A stretch of 64,000 nucleotides of DNA from Ardenticatenaceae bacterium (GCA_030065875.1 JASJCR010000022.1:89176-153175); one strand, 5' to 3'; counted from the stretch's first letter, positions 18,444-28,491 are shown. The notes: generated from the sequence alone by a model not told the origin. Translations and numbers: made by a program.

Positions 18444-19685
18444 ATGCGCATACTTTTTCTATCCCAGCTGGTTCCTTACCCGCCAGATGCCGGGGCCAAG
18501 GTTCGCAGCTATAACGTTCTGCAATACCTGCAGCGGGCCGGTCATGATGTCACCCTGGTAGCCTTTGCCCGGCCGTCTGACCAGGCGGCGGCAATTAATC
18601 ATCTGCAGCGGCTGTGCACGGCTGTTTACACCGTTCCCATGATCAGATCGCGGCTTAAAGACGCCTGGTATTTCGGCCGCAGCGTGCTTACAGGGGAGCC
18701 ATTTCTCATTGCTCGCGATAGGGTGCCGGCCATGCACGCTCTCCTCAGCGGCTTGTTAGCGGCCCGGCCGTTCGATGCCGTTCACGTTGATCAGCTGTGG
18801 ATGGCGCCATACGCCCTGGCCATCCGGCAAATCGTGCAGAAGCAAGGAGGGTCAATCCAGCTGGTGCTCGATCAGCACAACGCGGTGTATATGATTCCCA
18901 ACCGCATGGCTGAAACCAGCCGGCCGCCGGTTCGTGCTCTGCTGCAATGGGAAGCGCGCAAAATGAAGCGTTTTGAGCTGGCCACCTGTGCCCGATTTGA
19001 CCATACGGTGTGGGTCACCGATGAAGATCGGCTGGCCCTTGGCCCGCGAGATGGAGAAATGATTGGCGATCTAACGATTCCCATCTGCATCGATGCCGAG
19101 CAGAAAAGCGTTATTCAGCGCCAACCAAATGCCCACCGGGTGACTTTTTTGGGCGGTCTGCACTGGCCGCCCAATGCGGCGGGAATCGCCTGGTTTGTGC
19201 ACGAGGTGTGGCCTCGCATTCAGACACATCTTCCGCAGGCGACCTTGACCATCATCGGCAAAAACCCACCCCGCCTGCTCACCAGCAGCGATCCACCCAT
19301 TACGCAGCTCGATATCACCGGTTATGTGGCCGATGTGACCTCGTATTTGGCCGAAACGGCCGCATTTATCGTGCCCCTGCACGCCGGTGGCGGGATGCGG
19401 GTCAAAATCATCGATGCCTGGGCGTGGGGGCTGCCGGTTGTGTCAACAACCATCGGCGCTGAAGGCATCGATTATCAGGACGGCACAAACCTCCTGATCG
19501 GTGATGATCCACCCTCTTTTGCACGAGCGGTATGCCGGCTGCTGGAGCAGCCTGACCTGGGTGAAGCGATCGGCCGGGTCGGCCGGCAAACGGCCGAAAC
19601 CTGCTACGACTGGCGCCGGGTCTACTGTGCCTGGGATCAAGTCTATCCACCACCTGCCGGTCCACTTCATTTTAGCCCCAAATAA
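18444..19685 (+). CDS. Family 4 (GT-B) glycosyltransferase
   Basis: A 413-residue GT-B enzyme. The N-terminus MRILFLSQLVPYPPDAGAKV is the form common in PEP-CTERM/EPS sugar transferases. The C-terminal donor domain contains VTFLGGLHWPPNAAGIAWF and FIVPLHAGGGMRVKIIDAWA, with the glycine-rich loop typical of this subgroup, and VSTTIGAEGI after it. It resembles the enzyme at 21779-23050 in plan, so the two may be paralogues. GGAG lies about 15 bases upstream of the ATG. Acceptor unknown. Confidence 0.9.
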   Translation: MRILFLSQLVPYPPDAGAKVRSYNVLQYLQRAGHDVTLVAFARPSDQAAAINHLQRLCTAVYTVPMIRSRLKDAWYFGRSVLTGEPFLIARDRVPAMHALLSGLLAARPFDAVHVDQLWMAPYALAIRQIVQKQGGSIQLVLDQHNAVYMIPNRMAETSRPPVRALLQWEARKMKRFELATCARFDHTVWVTDEDRLALGPRDGEMIGDLTIPICIDAEQKSVIQRQPNAHRVTFLGGLHWPPNAAGIAWFVHEVWPRIQTHLPQATLTIIGKNPPRLLTSSDPPITQLDITGYVADVTSYLAETAAFIVPLHAGGGMRVKIIDAWAWGLPVVSTTIGAEGIDYQDGTNLLIGDDPPSFARAVCRLLEQPDLGEAIGRVGRQTAETCYDWRRVYCAWDQVYPPPAGPLHFSPK

Positions 19686-19762
19686 ACGCAGTTTTTTCTC
19701 CAAATCTGCACAATCTGCGGACAAAAAAGCATTTTTCCGGCGGTCTAAAGGAGTTCCCTAAA

Positions 19763-21577
19763 ATGTTAAATAATCAGCTGTCGTGGAAATTTTTCCGCGT
19801 TATCTTCTGTTTGTTTTTGCTTGTTTCGTGCGCTTCGGCCGCGGCCGAGCCCACACCGGAACCAACCCCAGACCCAGCGCTGGCGGATCCGATTAACGAC
19901 TGGGCGGTACAACCCGGATTTTCGATCGCGGTTGATACGGCCGGGTATCATTTTCCAACCGCCATCGCCTTTGTGCCACAACCCGGAGCCGGACCAAAAG
20001 ACCCCCTTTATTTTGTGACCGAGCTGCGCGGCAAGATCAAAGTGATCACCAATGACCGCTCGGTGTATACCTTTGCCGATGATGTGGCTGCTTTTGAGCC
20101 CCTCCAGGAACTGCCGCACGAGCACGCTCAAAACGGGTTATCCGGCATTTGTCTCGCTCCGGAACACGGTTATGTTTTTGTCACGCTCGCTTATCAAAAG
20201 AATTTTGTCCTGCACAACAAGATTGTCCGTTTCAAAACAACGCCCGACACCTTTGCCCTGGAGCCGGAATCACAAATCGAATTCACCGAGGTGTTTGAAA
20301 GCAATACCACCGCTTATGCGCATCAAATTGGCCAGTGTCAGGTCATTGATGATCAGCTGTACGTCGGAGTGGGAGATGCCTGGCATGTGGATGAGGCGCA
20401 GCAGCTGGACAGCACCAACGGCAAAATCCTGCGCATGTCGCTGGACGGCAAACCGCTGCCGGACAATCCGTATTATCTGGATCAAAGTATTAGCCGGCCG
20501 GCAAATTACGTCTGGGCCCTGGGCTTTCGCAACCCGTTTGGCCTGGCCTTTGCCCATAACCGGCTGTTCACGGCAGAAAATGGGCTGGCTGTTGACCGGT
20601 TTGTGGAGATTAAAAAAGGGAAAAATTATCTGTGGAACGGCAGCGACTGGAGTATCGGCACCAATGCCGACGCGATATTTTATCCTAGTATCGCCCCGGT
20701 CCAGGTTGATTATTGCGATGACGGATCGCCAATTTTTCCAGAGGCTTACACCAACCACTTCTACTTTGCTTCGTTTGGTGATCCAACCCGACCGGCCGGC
20801 GTCATCATGCTGAAATACGATTTCGCCGAAGATGAGCTGGGCACGGTGCCAACGGAATTTGTGAGCTATCGTGGCCAATCTGGCGGACAGGGGAATTCGG
20901 TAATCGGCCTGGCGCTCGGGCCGGACGGCCTTTACTTCTCACCCCTTTGGCCGGGTCCGGACGGCACCGGTCATATTTTCAGAGTCAGTTACGATCCGCT
21001 TCACGAGCATGCGCTGACCTTAACCGAACTGGATCCCTTTTTGCTGATGGAAAGCAAAGGCTGTTTTGGATGCCATCAGCTGGGTGGAGAAGGGGGTACT
21101 CTGGGTCCCAGCCTGGACAGAGATCCCATGGTCGCTCGTCTAGAGGAAAGATTAACGTCCAGCGAGTATCAGCGGATGATCGCCGAGCTCAACCAGAACA
21201 GCAGCGAGCCACTTGTTTCGTATGTGCACGAAAGGGATCAGGTGCTGGCCGAGGAAGGAACCGATCAGGTGGTTACATGGATCAGATACCGCTTGATAGA
21301 ACCTCGCTTTGACGATCCACTAGCGCAAATGCCCAACTTAAACATATCGGAAGAAGAAGCTGTGGTCATTACCGAGAATCTGGTGTCAGAAAAAACTGAG
21401 GAGCTGGGTGATCCGCTGTCCAATTCCCTGTATCGAATCAGGGGAATGATCGACCGCAGGCTGCAGCCGGTCCGCTACAGGCATCTTATGCTGGCGTTTG
21501 TTTTGGGATTCTTCAGCGCGATCTTCGGTGGGTTTGTGTTCAATCGGGTCATTCGTTGGCGAAGAAAACCATCGTGA
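19763..21577 (+). CDS. PQQ-type sugar dehydrogenase/cytochrome c lipoprotein
   Basis: A 604-residue exported lipoprotein. Lipobox LLVSC near residue 23, then a six-bladed beta-propeller of the soluble aldose/sorbosone dehydrogenase group (GLSGICLAPEHGYVFVTL, WALGFRNPFGLAFAHNRLF, GKNYLWNG). A single c-type haem site CFGCH lies at about residues 434-438, followed by a C-terminal helix and a basic tail (VIRWRRKPS). It would oxidise a sugar outside the cell and pass electrons through its own haem. AAGGAG precedes the ATG. Being held at both ends is unusual. Whether PQQ is really the cofactor is not visible from sequence. Confidence 0.85.
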   Translation: MLNNQLSWKFFRVIFCLFLLVSCASAAAEPTPEPTPDPALADPINDWAVQPGFSIAVDTAGYHFPTAIAFVPQPGAGPKDPLYFVTELRGKIKVITNDRSVYTFADDVAAFEPLQELPHEHAQNGLSGICLAPEHGYVFVTLAYQKNFVLHNKIVRFKTTPDTFALEPESQIEFTEVFESNTTAYAHQIGQCQVIDDQLYVGVGDAWHVDEAQQLDSTNGKILRMSLDGKPLPDNPYYLDQSISRPANYVWALGFRNPFGLAFAHNRLFTAENGLAVDRFVEIKKGKNYLWNGSDWSIGTNADAIFYPSIAPVQVDYCDDGSPIFPEAYTNHFYFASFGDPTRPAGVIMLKYDFAEDELGTVPTEFVSYRGQSGGQGNSVIGLALGPDGLYFSPLWPGPDGTGHIFRVSYDPLHEHALTLTELDPFLLMESKGCFGCHQLGGEGGTLGPSLDRDPMVARLEERLTSSEYQRMIAELNQNSSEPLVSYVHERDQVLAEEGTDQVVTWIRYRLIEPRFDDPLAQMPNLNISEEEAVVITENLVSEKTEELGDPLSNSLYRIRGMIDRRLQPVRYRHLMLAFVLGFFSAIFGGFVFNRVIRWRRKPS

Positions 21578-21680
21578 AGGGTTGCAGTTCAAAGTTTAAA
21601 GACGATAGCTACCGTACCTTCCCGATGAATATTAAAGATTTACAGTAAATGCGGATATGAACCATCGTCCCAAACAAGCC

Positions 21681-21749
21681 CGTCATCCCCGCCTACGCGG
21701 GGATCTACCGGTAGCAAGCCAATGGATTCCCGCTTTCGCGGGAATGACG
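21681..21749. repeat. REP-like palindrome (CGTCATCCCCGC/GCGGGAATGACG)
   Basis: The outer arms CGTCATCCCCGC (21681-21692) and GCGGGAATGACG (21738-21749) pair at 11 of 12 positions. Each half has its own small hairpin (CCCCGC..GCGGGG and TTCCCGC..GCGGGAA). This sequence type is widespread in bacterial intergenic DNA. Translated in frame it gives the well-known false N-terminus MDSRFRGNDA. Confidence 0.88.
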
Positions 21750-21778
21750 CCCTGATTGAGCTTATGGGGAGTAAGAAA

Positions 21779-23050
21779 ATGAAAATTCTTTTTATCGTGC
21801 CATACGTGCCCAACCTGATTCGCGTGCGGCCGTTTAACCTAATTCGCCATCTCGTTTTACAGGGGCATCAGGTCACCGTGGCCACCCTGTGGTCGACAGA
21901 GGGCGAACGGCGCGATCTGCTTGAGCTGGAGCGGAGCGGTCTAGAAATCATTGCGGCCCACCTGCCTCGCAGCCGGTCACTGATCAACTGCGTTTCGACC
22001 CTGCTGCAAAAAAAGCCGCTGCAGGCCGCCTACTGCTGGCAGCCGGCTCTCGCGACGCAGCTTGAATCCCTTTTTCAGCCTGGAAAACCGGATCCATTTG
22101 ACGTGATTCACATCGAACATCTGCGGGGGGTGCCATACGCCCTGTTTCTGCAGCAGTTGGGGCAGCGCAGATCAGGGCGTGACGCCCTGCCGCTGATCTG
22201 GGACAGCGTCGACAGCATCTCGTTTCTTTTCAGCCAGGCCGCGGAACAAAGTCGCAGCCTCACCAGCCGGTTTATTACCCGTTTTGAGCTGCCGCGAACG
22301 GAGCAATACGAGCGATGGCTGATCCAGCAGTTTCCAAAAGTTTTGGTGACCTCACCTCGCGATCGGCGGGCGTTTCTTGATCTTCTCGATCCCGCCACGC
22401 AGCAGCAGATCAAGTCGAGGTTGACCGTACTGCCCAACGGCGTTGAGCTGGCTTACTTTGCTCCGCATGAAGGGATTGAAAGGCATCTGTCGACCCTGGT
22501 CGTCACAGGAAAGATGAGCTATCACGCCAACGTTACCATGGTGTTGCACCTGGTACAGCAGATCATGCCCCTGGTATGGCAGGAGCGACCAGATGTGCAG
22601 CTGGAAATTGTCGGCAAGGATCCGGTACGAGCGATTGGGGCGCTGGCCGAAAATCCGCGCATCACCGTGACCGGCACCGTGCCTGATTTACGACCGCATC
22701 TACAGCGGGCTACAGCGGCCGTCGCCCCCGTGCCGTATGGAGCGGGGATTCAAAATAAGGTTTTAGAAGCGATGGCCTGCGGGACGCCTGTGGTGGCTTC
22801 GTCTCAGGCCGTGTCGGCCATCGCGGCCGAATCGCCACAGCAGCTTCTGGTAGCCGACAATCCGGCCGAATTTGCCCAGGCCATCCTCTACCTGCTGGAG
22901 AACCCTGCCCAACAAGATCGGCTGGGCGCAGCCGGCCGTCATTTTGTCGAGGAGCAGCACGACTGGCAGAATATTACCGGCCGGCTGGTGGATCTTTATC
23001 GAGATGCTCTACAGATCAAATTAGGGGTTAATGATGTCTATTCCGGTTAA
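21779..23050 (+). CDS. Family 4 (GT-B) glycosyltransferase
   Basis: A 423-residue GT-B enzyme starting MKILFIVPYVPNLIRVRPFN. The donor domain holds VVTGKMSYHANVTMVLHLV and VAPVPYGAGIQNKVLEAMAC, as in WcaL/PEP-CTERM-type sugar transferases. The ATG at 21779 has GGGGAG upstream. An in-frame ATG at 21722 lies inside the repeat and is rejected. Its 3' end overlaps the next gene by 20 bases, so it is translated together with the initiating sugar transferase. Confidence 0.9.
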   Translation: MKILFIVPYVPNLIRVRPFNLIRHLVLQGHQVTVATLWSTEGERRDLLELERSGLEIIAAHLPRSRSLINCVSTLLQKKPLQAAYCWQPALATQLESLFQPGKPDPFDVIHIEHLRGVPYALFLQQLGQRRSGRDALPLIWDSVDSISFLFSQAAEQSRSLTSRFITRFELPRTEQYERWLIQQFPKVLVTSPRDRRAFLDLLDPATQQQIKSRLTVLPNGVELAYFAPHEGIERHLSTLVVTGKMSYHANVTMVLHLVQQIMPLVWQERPDVQLEIVGKDPVRAIGALAENPRITVTGTVPDLRPHLQRATAAVAPVPYGAGIQNKVLEAMACGTPVVASSQAVSAIAAESPQQLLVADNPAEFAQAILYLLENPAQQDRLGAAGRHFVEEQHDWQNITGRLVDLYRDALQIKLGVNDVYSG

Positions 23051-24545
23051 TTCCATCCACTCATTTATAGATGCCTCTTTACAAAACAGGCAAATCCGCA
23101 AAGCGAACCTCTTCGTTTCCAAAACAGTTCAGGCCCTTTTTCTGAACGGCTTGTTGATCATCAGTGATTTGTTCATGATCATCCTAGCCTTTATCTCAGC
23201 CTACTGGATTCGCTTCTCGCTGGCGCTGCCGATCTTTAAACTTGAAGTTGTCCCGTCGATAACCTACTATCGCAATTTGTTTATCTTCTTTATTCCACTG
23301 TGGATCGTGATTTTTTACCTGAACGGTCTGTACAAACGAGACAATCTGTTCGGCGGCACCCGCGAGTACGCCCTTGTCTTCCGGGCCAGTACGCTGAGTA
23401 TTCTGGTGGTCATCGTGTTTGGCTTCCTGGCCACCGACTTTATCCTGGCCCGGGGCTGGCTGCTGCTCTCCTGGTTTCTCTCCTTCGGGTTCGTAGGTGC
23501 CGGCCGATTTTTGTTGAGGCGCGTAATTTATTACTGTCGCAAGCGAGGTTATTTCATCTCCAACACCCTGATCATCGGCGCCAACCAGGAAGGGTATTCA
23601 CTGGCGCGCCAGCTGCTTCAATCCAACCGCTCCGGTCTCCATTTGCTCGGTTTTGTAGATGATCAAAGCCGGGAAGGGAGCCGGCTCTATCGACATCTCT
23701 TTAATCTTGGAACGCTCAAAAGGCTTGATGACTTTATCAAAAAATACAATATCGAAGAGCTCATTCTCGTCACCAGTGCCCTGCCAAGGGAAAAAGTCAT
23801 CGCCATATTCAAAAAATACGGCATGGAGAAAAATCTCAATCTGCGTCTGTCCACCGGTTTGTACGAGGTCGTAACAACCGGTCTGGAGATGGGGCAAATC
23901 GTAAACGTGCCGCTTGTGCGGGTCAGCAAGGTGCGACAAAAAGGGGTCGATCAGGTATTAAAGTTTATGCTCGACTACGCGGTTGCCGTGCCGCTCGTGC
24001 TGTTTATTTCACCCCTACTTCTTATCCTAGCCATCTTAATTAAACTGGATTCACCTGGGCCAATTATTTACCGCCGGCGGGTCATGGGTAAACACGGCCG
24101 GGAATTTGACGCCTTCAAATTTCGCACGATGCACGTCAACGGCCGCGAAATTTTGGATGCGCATCCCGGCTTAAAAGAAGAGCTGGCCCGCAACCACAAG
24201 CTCAAAAAGGATCCGCGCATCACCAAAATCGGGCGTGTCCTGCGTCAGTTCAGCCTGGACGAGCTGCCGCAGCTTTTTAACGTTCTTAAACGGCAGATGT
24301 CGATTGTCGGCCCGCGCATGATTACCCCGGCCGAAATTGCCATGTACGAACAGTGGGACATGAACCTCCTGACGGTGAATCCCGGTTTGACCGGGCTGTG
24401 GCAGGTAAGCGGCCGCTCAAATACGACCTATGAGGAACGAGTACGCCTGGACATGCGGTATATCCGGACGTGGACGATCTGGAGCGATCTCTACATTATT
24501 TGGTTAACCATTCCCGCGGTTCTCAAAAAAGACGGGGCTTATTAA
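23031..24545 (+). CDS. Polyprenyl glycosylphosphotransferase (initiating enzyme)
   Basis: A 504-residue WbaP/WcaJ-type protein. About four N-terminal helices, a CoA-binding-like Rossmann domain (NTLIIGANQEGYSLARQLL), a fifth hydrophobic segment near 310-330, and the C-terminal catalytic phosphoglycosyltransferase domain (DSPGPIIYRRRVMGKHGREF, KFRTMH, FSLDELPQLFNVLKRQMS, VGPRMITP, PGLTGLWQVSGRS). It transfers a sugar 1-phosphate to undecaprenyl phosphate to begin a repeat unit. It overlaps the upstream GT4 gene. A second enzyme of the same type lies at 42467-43912. Confidence 0.95.
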   Translation: MMSIPVNSIHSFIDASLQNRQIRKANLFVSKTVQALFLNGLLIISDLFMIILAFISAYWIRFSLALPIFKLEVVPSITYYRNLFIFFIPLWIVIFYLNGLYKRDNLFGGTREYALVFRASTLSILVVIVFGFLATDFILARGWLLLSWFLSFGFVGAGRFLLRRVIYYCRKRGYFISNTLIIGANQEGYSLARQLLQSNRSGLHLLGFVDDQSREGSRLYRHLFNLGTLKRLDDFIKKYNIEELILVTSALPREKVIAIFKKYGMEKNLNLRLSTGLYEVVTTGLEMGQIVNVPLVRVSKVRQKGVDQVLKFMLDYAVAVPLVLFISPLLLILAILIKLDSPGPIIYRRRVMGKHGREFDAFKFRTMHVNGREILDAHPGLKEELARNHKLKKDPRITKIGRVLRQFSLDELPQLFNVLKRQMSIVGPRMITPAEIAMYEQWDMNLLTVNPGLTGLWQVSGRSNTTYEERVRLDMRYIRTWTIWSDLYIIWLTIPAVLKKDGAY

Positions 24546-24575
24546 CCGCCTAAAATTATCCAACGAGAACAGGTC

Positions 24576-25550
24576 ATGATCATTATTCAAACGCCATTGC
24601 GAGTCAGTTTTCTCGGTGGCGGCACCGACTTCCCATCGTACTTTCTTGAAGACGGGGGGTGTGTTCTGTCCACCGCCATTGACAAGTTTATTTACGTCGC
24701 CATCAAGAAGCGGTTTGATCAAAAACTGCGCATCGGCTACACCAAAACGGAGATGGTCGATCACCTCGACGACATCCAGCACGAATTAATTCGGGAAGCG
24801 CTCCGCAAAACAAATATAACCGCCGGAGTTGAAGTGACCACCATGGGTGATATCCCGTCTGAAGGATCCGGTCTCGGGTCTTCGAGCACGGTCACGGTTG
24901 GTGCCCTGCACGCCATGTATACCTATTTGGGCGAACTGCCCTCGGCCAAGGAACTGGCCAAACAGGCATGCGAAATTGAAATTGAAACGTTAAAAGCCCC
25001 AATTGGCATGCAGGATCAGTATATCGCCTCATTTGGTGGATTTCGCTTCATCGAATTTCAAACTGACGGCCGGATAAAAGTATCTCGGATCAACCTGGAT
25101 GAAAATTGTCTCCGCTATTTAAACGATAACACCATGCTATTTTTTACCGGCATAACCCGCAAGGCCAACGCTATTTTGAAAGAGCAAAAGGACAACATTC
25201 GGCAGCAGCGGCTGGTTTTGGAGGAAATGAAAGATTTAGCTTACATGGCCCGCAGCGAAATTGAAAGAGGGAACGTCGACTCGTTGGGCAAAATGCTTCA
25301 TCAAAGCTGGCTGTTAAAGAAGCAGCTGGCTGCCCAAATCAGCAACCCCGATATTGACGATCTGTATGCTCTGGCGATCAAGGCCGGAGCCACGGGCGGG
25401 AAAATCAGCGGAGCCGGCGGTGGTGGATTTCTGCTGCTTTACTGCCCTTACGAGAAGCAGCAGTCGGTACGGGAAACCCTCAAACTGCAGGAACTGCCGT
25501 TTGAACTGGCCATTGATGGCTCAAAAGTCATCTTTAATTATCGTAAATAA
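24576..25550 (+). CDS. hddA: GHMP kinase, D-glycero-D-manno-heptose 7-phosphate kinase-like
   Basis: A 324-residue GHMP kinase. Motif 1 [20 protein letters not shown] loop [16 protein letters not shown] and C-terminal [14 protein letters not shown] are all intact. The form GGGTDF...YFLEDGG is that of HddA-type heptose kinases, which phosphorylate C1 of D-glycero-D-manno-heptose 7-phosphate. The GmhA-like gene follows 22 bases downstream and a GmhB-like gene lies further on, which supports this over galactokinase or mevalonate kinase. It sits 30 bases after the sugar transferase. Confidence 0.82.
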   Translation: MIIIQTPLRVSFLGGGTDFPSYFLEDGGCVLSTAIDKFIYVAIKKRFDQKLRIGYTKTEMVDHLDDIQHELIREALRKTNITAGVEVTTMGDIPSEGSGLGSSSTVTVGALHAMYTYLGELPSAKELAKQACEIEIETLKAPIGMQDQYIASFGGFRFIEFQTDGRIKVSRINLDENCLRYLNDNTMLFFTGITRKANAILKEQKDNIRQQRLVLEEMKDLAYMARSEIERGNVDSLGKMLHQSWLLKKQLAAQISNPDIDDLYALAIKAGATGGKISGAGGGGFLLLYCPYEKQQSVRETLKLQELPFELAIDGSKVIFNYRK

Positions 25551-25572
25551 ATCGAGCCAAAGGGAAATTATC

Positions 25573-26166
25573 ATGAAATACGTACAGGAATATATCGTTG
25601 ATCTCCAGCACACCCTCGACCTGCTGCCGTTTGAAGAAATCACAGAAATAATCGGCCTTCTACACGAGGCGCGCCTAAGTGGCAAAACCATTTTCGTGAT
25701 GGGAAATGGCGGGAGCGCCTCAACCGCCTCGCACATCGTCTGTGATTTTGCCAAAAATACCCGCCAGGCTGACTGGCCGCCTTTCAAAGTCATGGAATTT
25801 GTAGACAGTTCGCCTATTTTTACGGCCTACTGCAATGACGAAGGGTATGAAAACGCCATCGCCCAACAGCTGGCTCATTTTATCGAAGCAGATGATGTCG
25901 TGTTGGGAATCTCCACCAGTGGAAATTCGCCCAACGTTCTCAAGGCGATCGAATTGGCAAATGAAGCGGGGGCCATCACCATCAGCTTTACCGGATTCGA
26001 CGGCGGCCGTCTGCGCTTTATGACCACTTACAACGTACACGTTCCCAGCCACAATATCGAACAGGTCGAGGATATTCATCTGGTTCTCGGGCATTTAATC
26101 ACGAGCAACCTGCGTCTGATGACCCAGCAAATGCCGGAATCAACCTTCAATTTGCATCAAACTTAA
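25573..26166 (+). CDS. gmhA: SIS-domain phosphoheptose isomerase-like
   Basis: A 197-residue single-SIS protein, near the 190-200 residues of GmhA. It would turn sedoheptulose 7-phosphate into D-glycero-D-manno-heptose 7-phosphate. Phosphosugar-binding FVMGNGGSASTASHIVCDF and GISTSGNSPNVLKAI are present, as is an EQVEDIHLVLGHLI C-terminal helix like that of GmhA. The ATG at 25573 follows AGGGAAATTATC; in-frame sequence further upstream runs inside the kinase gene. DiaA-like regulators share the fold, but the heptose context favours GmhA. Confidence 0.85.
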   Translation: MKYVQEYIVDLQHTLDLLPFEEITEIIGLLHEARLSGKTIFVMGNGGSASTASHIVCDFAKNTRQADWPPFKVMEFVDSSPIFTAYCNDEGYENAIAQQLAHFIEADDVVLGISTSGNSPNVLKAIELANEAGAITISFTGFDGGRLRFMTTYNVHVPSHNIEQVEDIHLVLGHLITSNLRLMTQQMPESTFNLHQT

Positions 26167-26232
26167 CCCGGTCTACGGCCGATGCGGCAGCGGTTTGGAA
26201 GAAAAAATCAATTCTGGATAACGGGGCACATT

Positions 26233-27915
26233 ATGGATTTAACAGCTTACATCTCACCCTTAATCAAATGGTGGTGGCTCATAGCCACGGCCGCGGTTCT
26301 GGCCTGTGGAGCCAGTTTTATCGCCGTCCGAGATGAACCGATCATGTATCAATCAAACACAACCTTGATGATCGGCAACCCTTTCGACAATCTCAATCCC
26401 GACACCAATCAATTTTGGTCCACCCAGCAGCTGGCTGAAGCATATGCCTCCTTCGCTCGACGGGAACCGGTTCAAAATGCCACGATGGATGCCCTGGGCA
26501 TGGATTGGCTCCCTGATTACACGGCATTTGTCCCTCCACGAACCTCATTTATCGAAATATCTGTCGTCGACACCGATCCGCTGCGCGCTCAGGTCGTGGC
26601 CAGTGAATTGGCCAACCAGCTCATCCGGCTGGGACCAACCAACGATGATCAGGAAACTCAACAGCGCCAGACGTTTATCAATGAGCAGCTCGACGATCTG
26701 CAGCAGCAAATTCTGGAAACTCAGTCAGAGATCGAAACCAGGCAGTCAGAACTGGGCGATTTGTTCAGCGCTCGGGAAATTGCCGACTCGCAGGAACAAA
26801 TCCTGGCGCTGCAAACCAAACTGTCTTCTCTGCAGCAAAATTACGGCACCTTATTGTCCAATAGCCAGCAGCAGGCAACCAACGCTCCAACCGTTATTGA
26901 AGCGGCACAAATACCAAATTTCCCCATTGGACCGAACAAATACTTTACCGTTTTGCTGTCTGGAGTTCTCGGGGCGGTTGTCGCGACCGGGGCTGCCTAT
27001 TTGCTCGAATTATTGGATGACCGGATTGCCAATCCTCAGGATCTGAGTCGCGCAGACGGGGTGACTTTCCTAACCGGGATTCCGCATACCAAATTAATCA
27101 AGGAATCACCCAGCGGTTTAATTGTGGCCAACCATCCCCGCGCGCCTGTTGCTGAGTCTCTAAGAGATTTGCGCACCGCGATCCAGTTTTCCAACCCGGA
27201 CAAGCCACTGCGCACGATTTTAATCACCAGTCCCAATTCCGGTGAAGGGAAGAGCTTTATTGCCTCGAACCTGGCGGTCATCATGGCTCATGCGGGCTAC
27301 AAGACGCTGCTCATTGATGGCGACATGCGCAAGCCATATATCGATCATGCGTTTGGCCTCGTACGCGACTCGGGGTTGAGCAACCTGCTCCTTGATCTGC
27401 AAAACGATGAGGAAAGTAATGAGATCCCGCTGTACAAAGTTGAGGATTACACGCATCAGATCGGTGACAGCTCCCTTTATGTTTTGACGAGCGGGTCTAT
27501 TCCACTCAACCCGTCAGAGCTGTTGGGATCCAACAAGATGCAGCAGCTTTTAGACAAGCTCAAAACCCATTTTGACTATATTGTGATCGACAGTCCCCCT
27601 GCGCTGGCCGTCACCGATACGATGATATTAAGCGCCATCAGCGATGGGGTTATACTGATCGTCTGCGCCCGGCAAACGACGCGGATGCAGTTTAATCGAG
27701 TCGTCAACCGGCTAGGAGAGATCAACGTCAACCTCATCGGGGCGGTGCTAAATCGTATGTCCAAAGAAGGGTCCGGCTTCTATTACTATTATGATTATGG
27801 CGCAAGACCGGGCAGCAGCCGCTCTAACCCAGGCGAAAAAGAAAACGCGGAACCAGATATCTCAGAAGACCGCATTGAATATTATCGTGAGCCGGTTGCC
27901 CAGGCTAAAGATTGA
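26233..27915 (+). CDS. Wzc/CpsCD-type polysaccharide tyrosine autokinase
   Basis: A 560-residue fusion of a Wzz-like chain-length domain and a BY-kinase. A helix near 10-30, an extracellular part with coiled coil (about 150-220), a second helix near 235-257, then a cytoplasmic kinase: Walker A GEGKS at 337-341, Walker A' LLIDGDMRKP, Walker B VIDSPPALAVTD. The tyrosine cluster FYYYYDYG (516-523) and EYYRE near the end are the autophosphorylation sites expected. It controls polymer length and export. I chose ATG 26233 because helix 1 follows directly. No outer-membrane Wza gene is seen. Confidence 0.92.
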   Translation: MDLTAYISPLIKWWWLIATAAVLACGASFIAVRDEPIMYQSNTTLMIGNPFDNLNPDTNQFWSTQQLAEAYASFARREPVQNATMDALGMDWLPDYTAFVPPRTSFIEISVVDTDPLRAQVVASELANQLIRLGPTNDDQETQQRQTFINEQLDDLQQQILETQSEIETRQSELGDLFSAREIADSQEQILALQTKLSSLQQNYGTLLSNSQQQATNAPTVIEAAQIPNFPIGPNKYFTVLLSGVLGAVVATGAAYLLELLDDRIANPQDLSRADGVTFLTGIPHTKLIKESPSGLIVANHPRAPVAESLRDLRTAIQFSNPDKPLRTILITSPNSGEGKSFIASNLAVIMAHAGYKTLLIDGDMRKPYIDHAFGLVRDSGLSNLLLDLQNDEESNEIPLYKVEDYTHQIGDSSLYVLTSGSIPLNPSELLGSNKMQQLLDKLKTHFDYIVIDSPPALAVTDTMILSAISDGVILIVCARQTTRMQFNRVVNRLGEINVNLIGAVLNRMSKEGSGFYYYYDYGARPGSSRSNPGEKENAEPDISEDRIEYYREPVAQAKD

Positions 27916-28456
27916 TCAGCAAATCCTCAACATATGCCTGAAGCGATTCAAAAATGGTGATTTTGGCCCTCAGATCCTGATCAACCTGCTGCAGCTGCAC
28001 CCTGCCCCGGCCGGTTGTGACCATGATCAGATGGCCAACCCCGGCCGCCAGTCCGGCCTGCATATCGGTCACCGCATCGCCCACCATGATTGAACGGCTT
28101 AAGTCGATATGCCAATCATTCCGGGCCTCGGTAATCAAACCCGGCTGCGGCTTGCGGCAGGCGCACCGGGTCTCCGGCGCGTGCGGGCACATGTAAACGC
28201 CATCAATTCGGCCGCCGGCCTGTTCAATTACTTCGACCAGTCTTTGATTCAAGGCTTCGGCCGCAGCCAGCTCAATGATCCCGCGCCCAACCACAGACTG
28301 ATTGGTTACGATCATAATTTTGTAGGGCAATTCAGCCAGCCGGCGCAAAGCGACCAGCGCCTGCGGGAATATTTCGACGTCAGCCCAGGAGCGCACGTAA
28401 GCCGCTTGATTTTCAATAATTACCCCATCCCGGTCCAAAAAAATCGCCTGTTGCAT
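27905..28456 (-). CDS. gmhB: D-glycero-D-manno-heptose 1,7-bisphosphate phosphatase-like
   Basis: A 183-residue HAD phosphatase. DXD nucleophile motif FLDRDGVI (6-13), VTNQSVVGRG, and the zinc-binding loop CPHAPETRCACRKP, which closely follows the GmhB pattern. The acidic motif is MVGDAVTDMQAG. It removes the 7-phosphate after the HddA step. It runs opposite to its neighbours: its 3' end overlaps the tyrosine kinase gene by 11 bases, and its start lies 35 bases from the divergent nucleotidyltransferase. Confidence 0.9.
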   Translation of the reverse strand: MQQAIFLDRDGVIIENQAAYVRSWADVEIFPQALVALRRLAELPYKIMIVTNQSVVGRGIIELAAAEALNQRLVEVIEQAGGRIDGVYMCPHAPETRCACRKPQPGLITEARNDWHIDLSRSIMVGDAVTDMQAGLAAGVGHLIMVTTGRGRVQLQQVDQDLRAKITIFESLQAYVEDLLINL

Positions 28457-28491
28457 GGTCTTATTATAAATCGAGTTTGTGAGGTTTAAGG

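Noticed and set aside
21722..21778. N-terminal extension MDSRFRGNDA of the GT4 gene
   Set aside because: It is encoded by a widespread REP-like repeat. A good ribosome-binding site lies before the ATG at 21779, where the family sequence begins.
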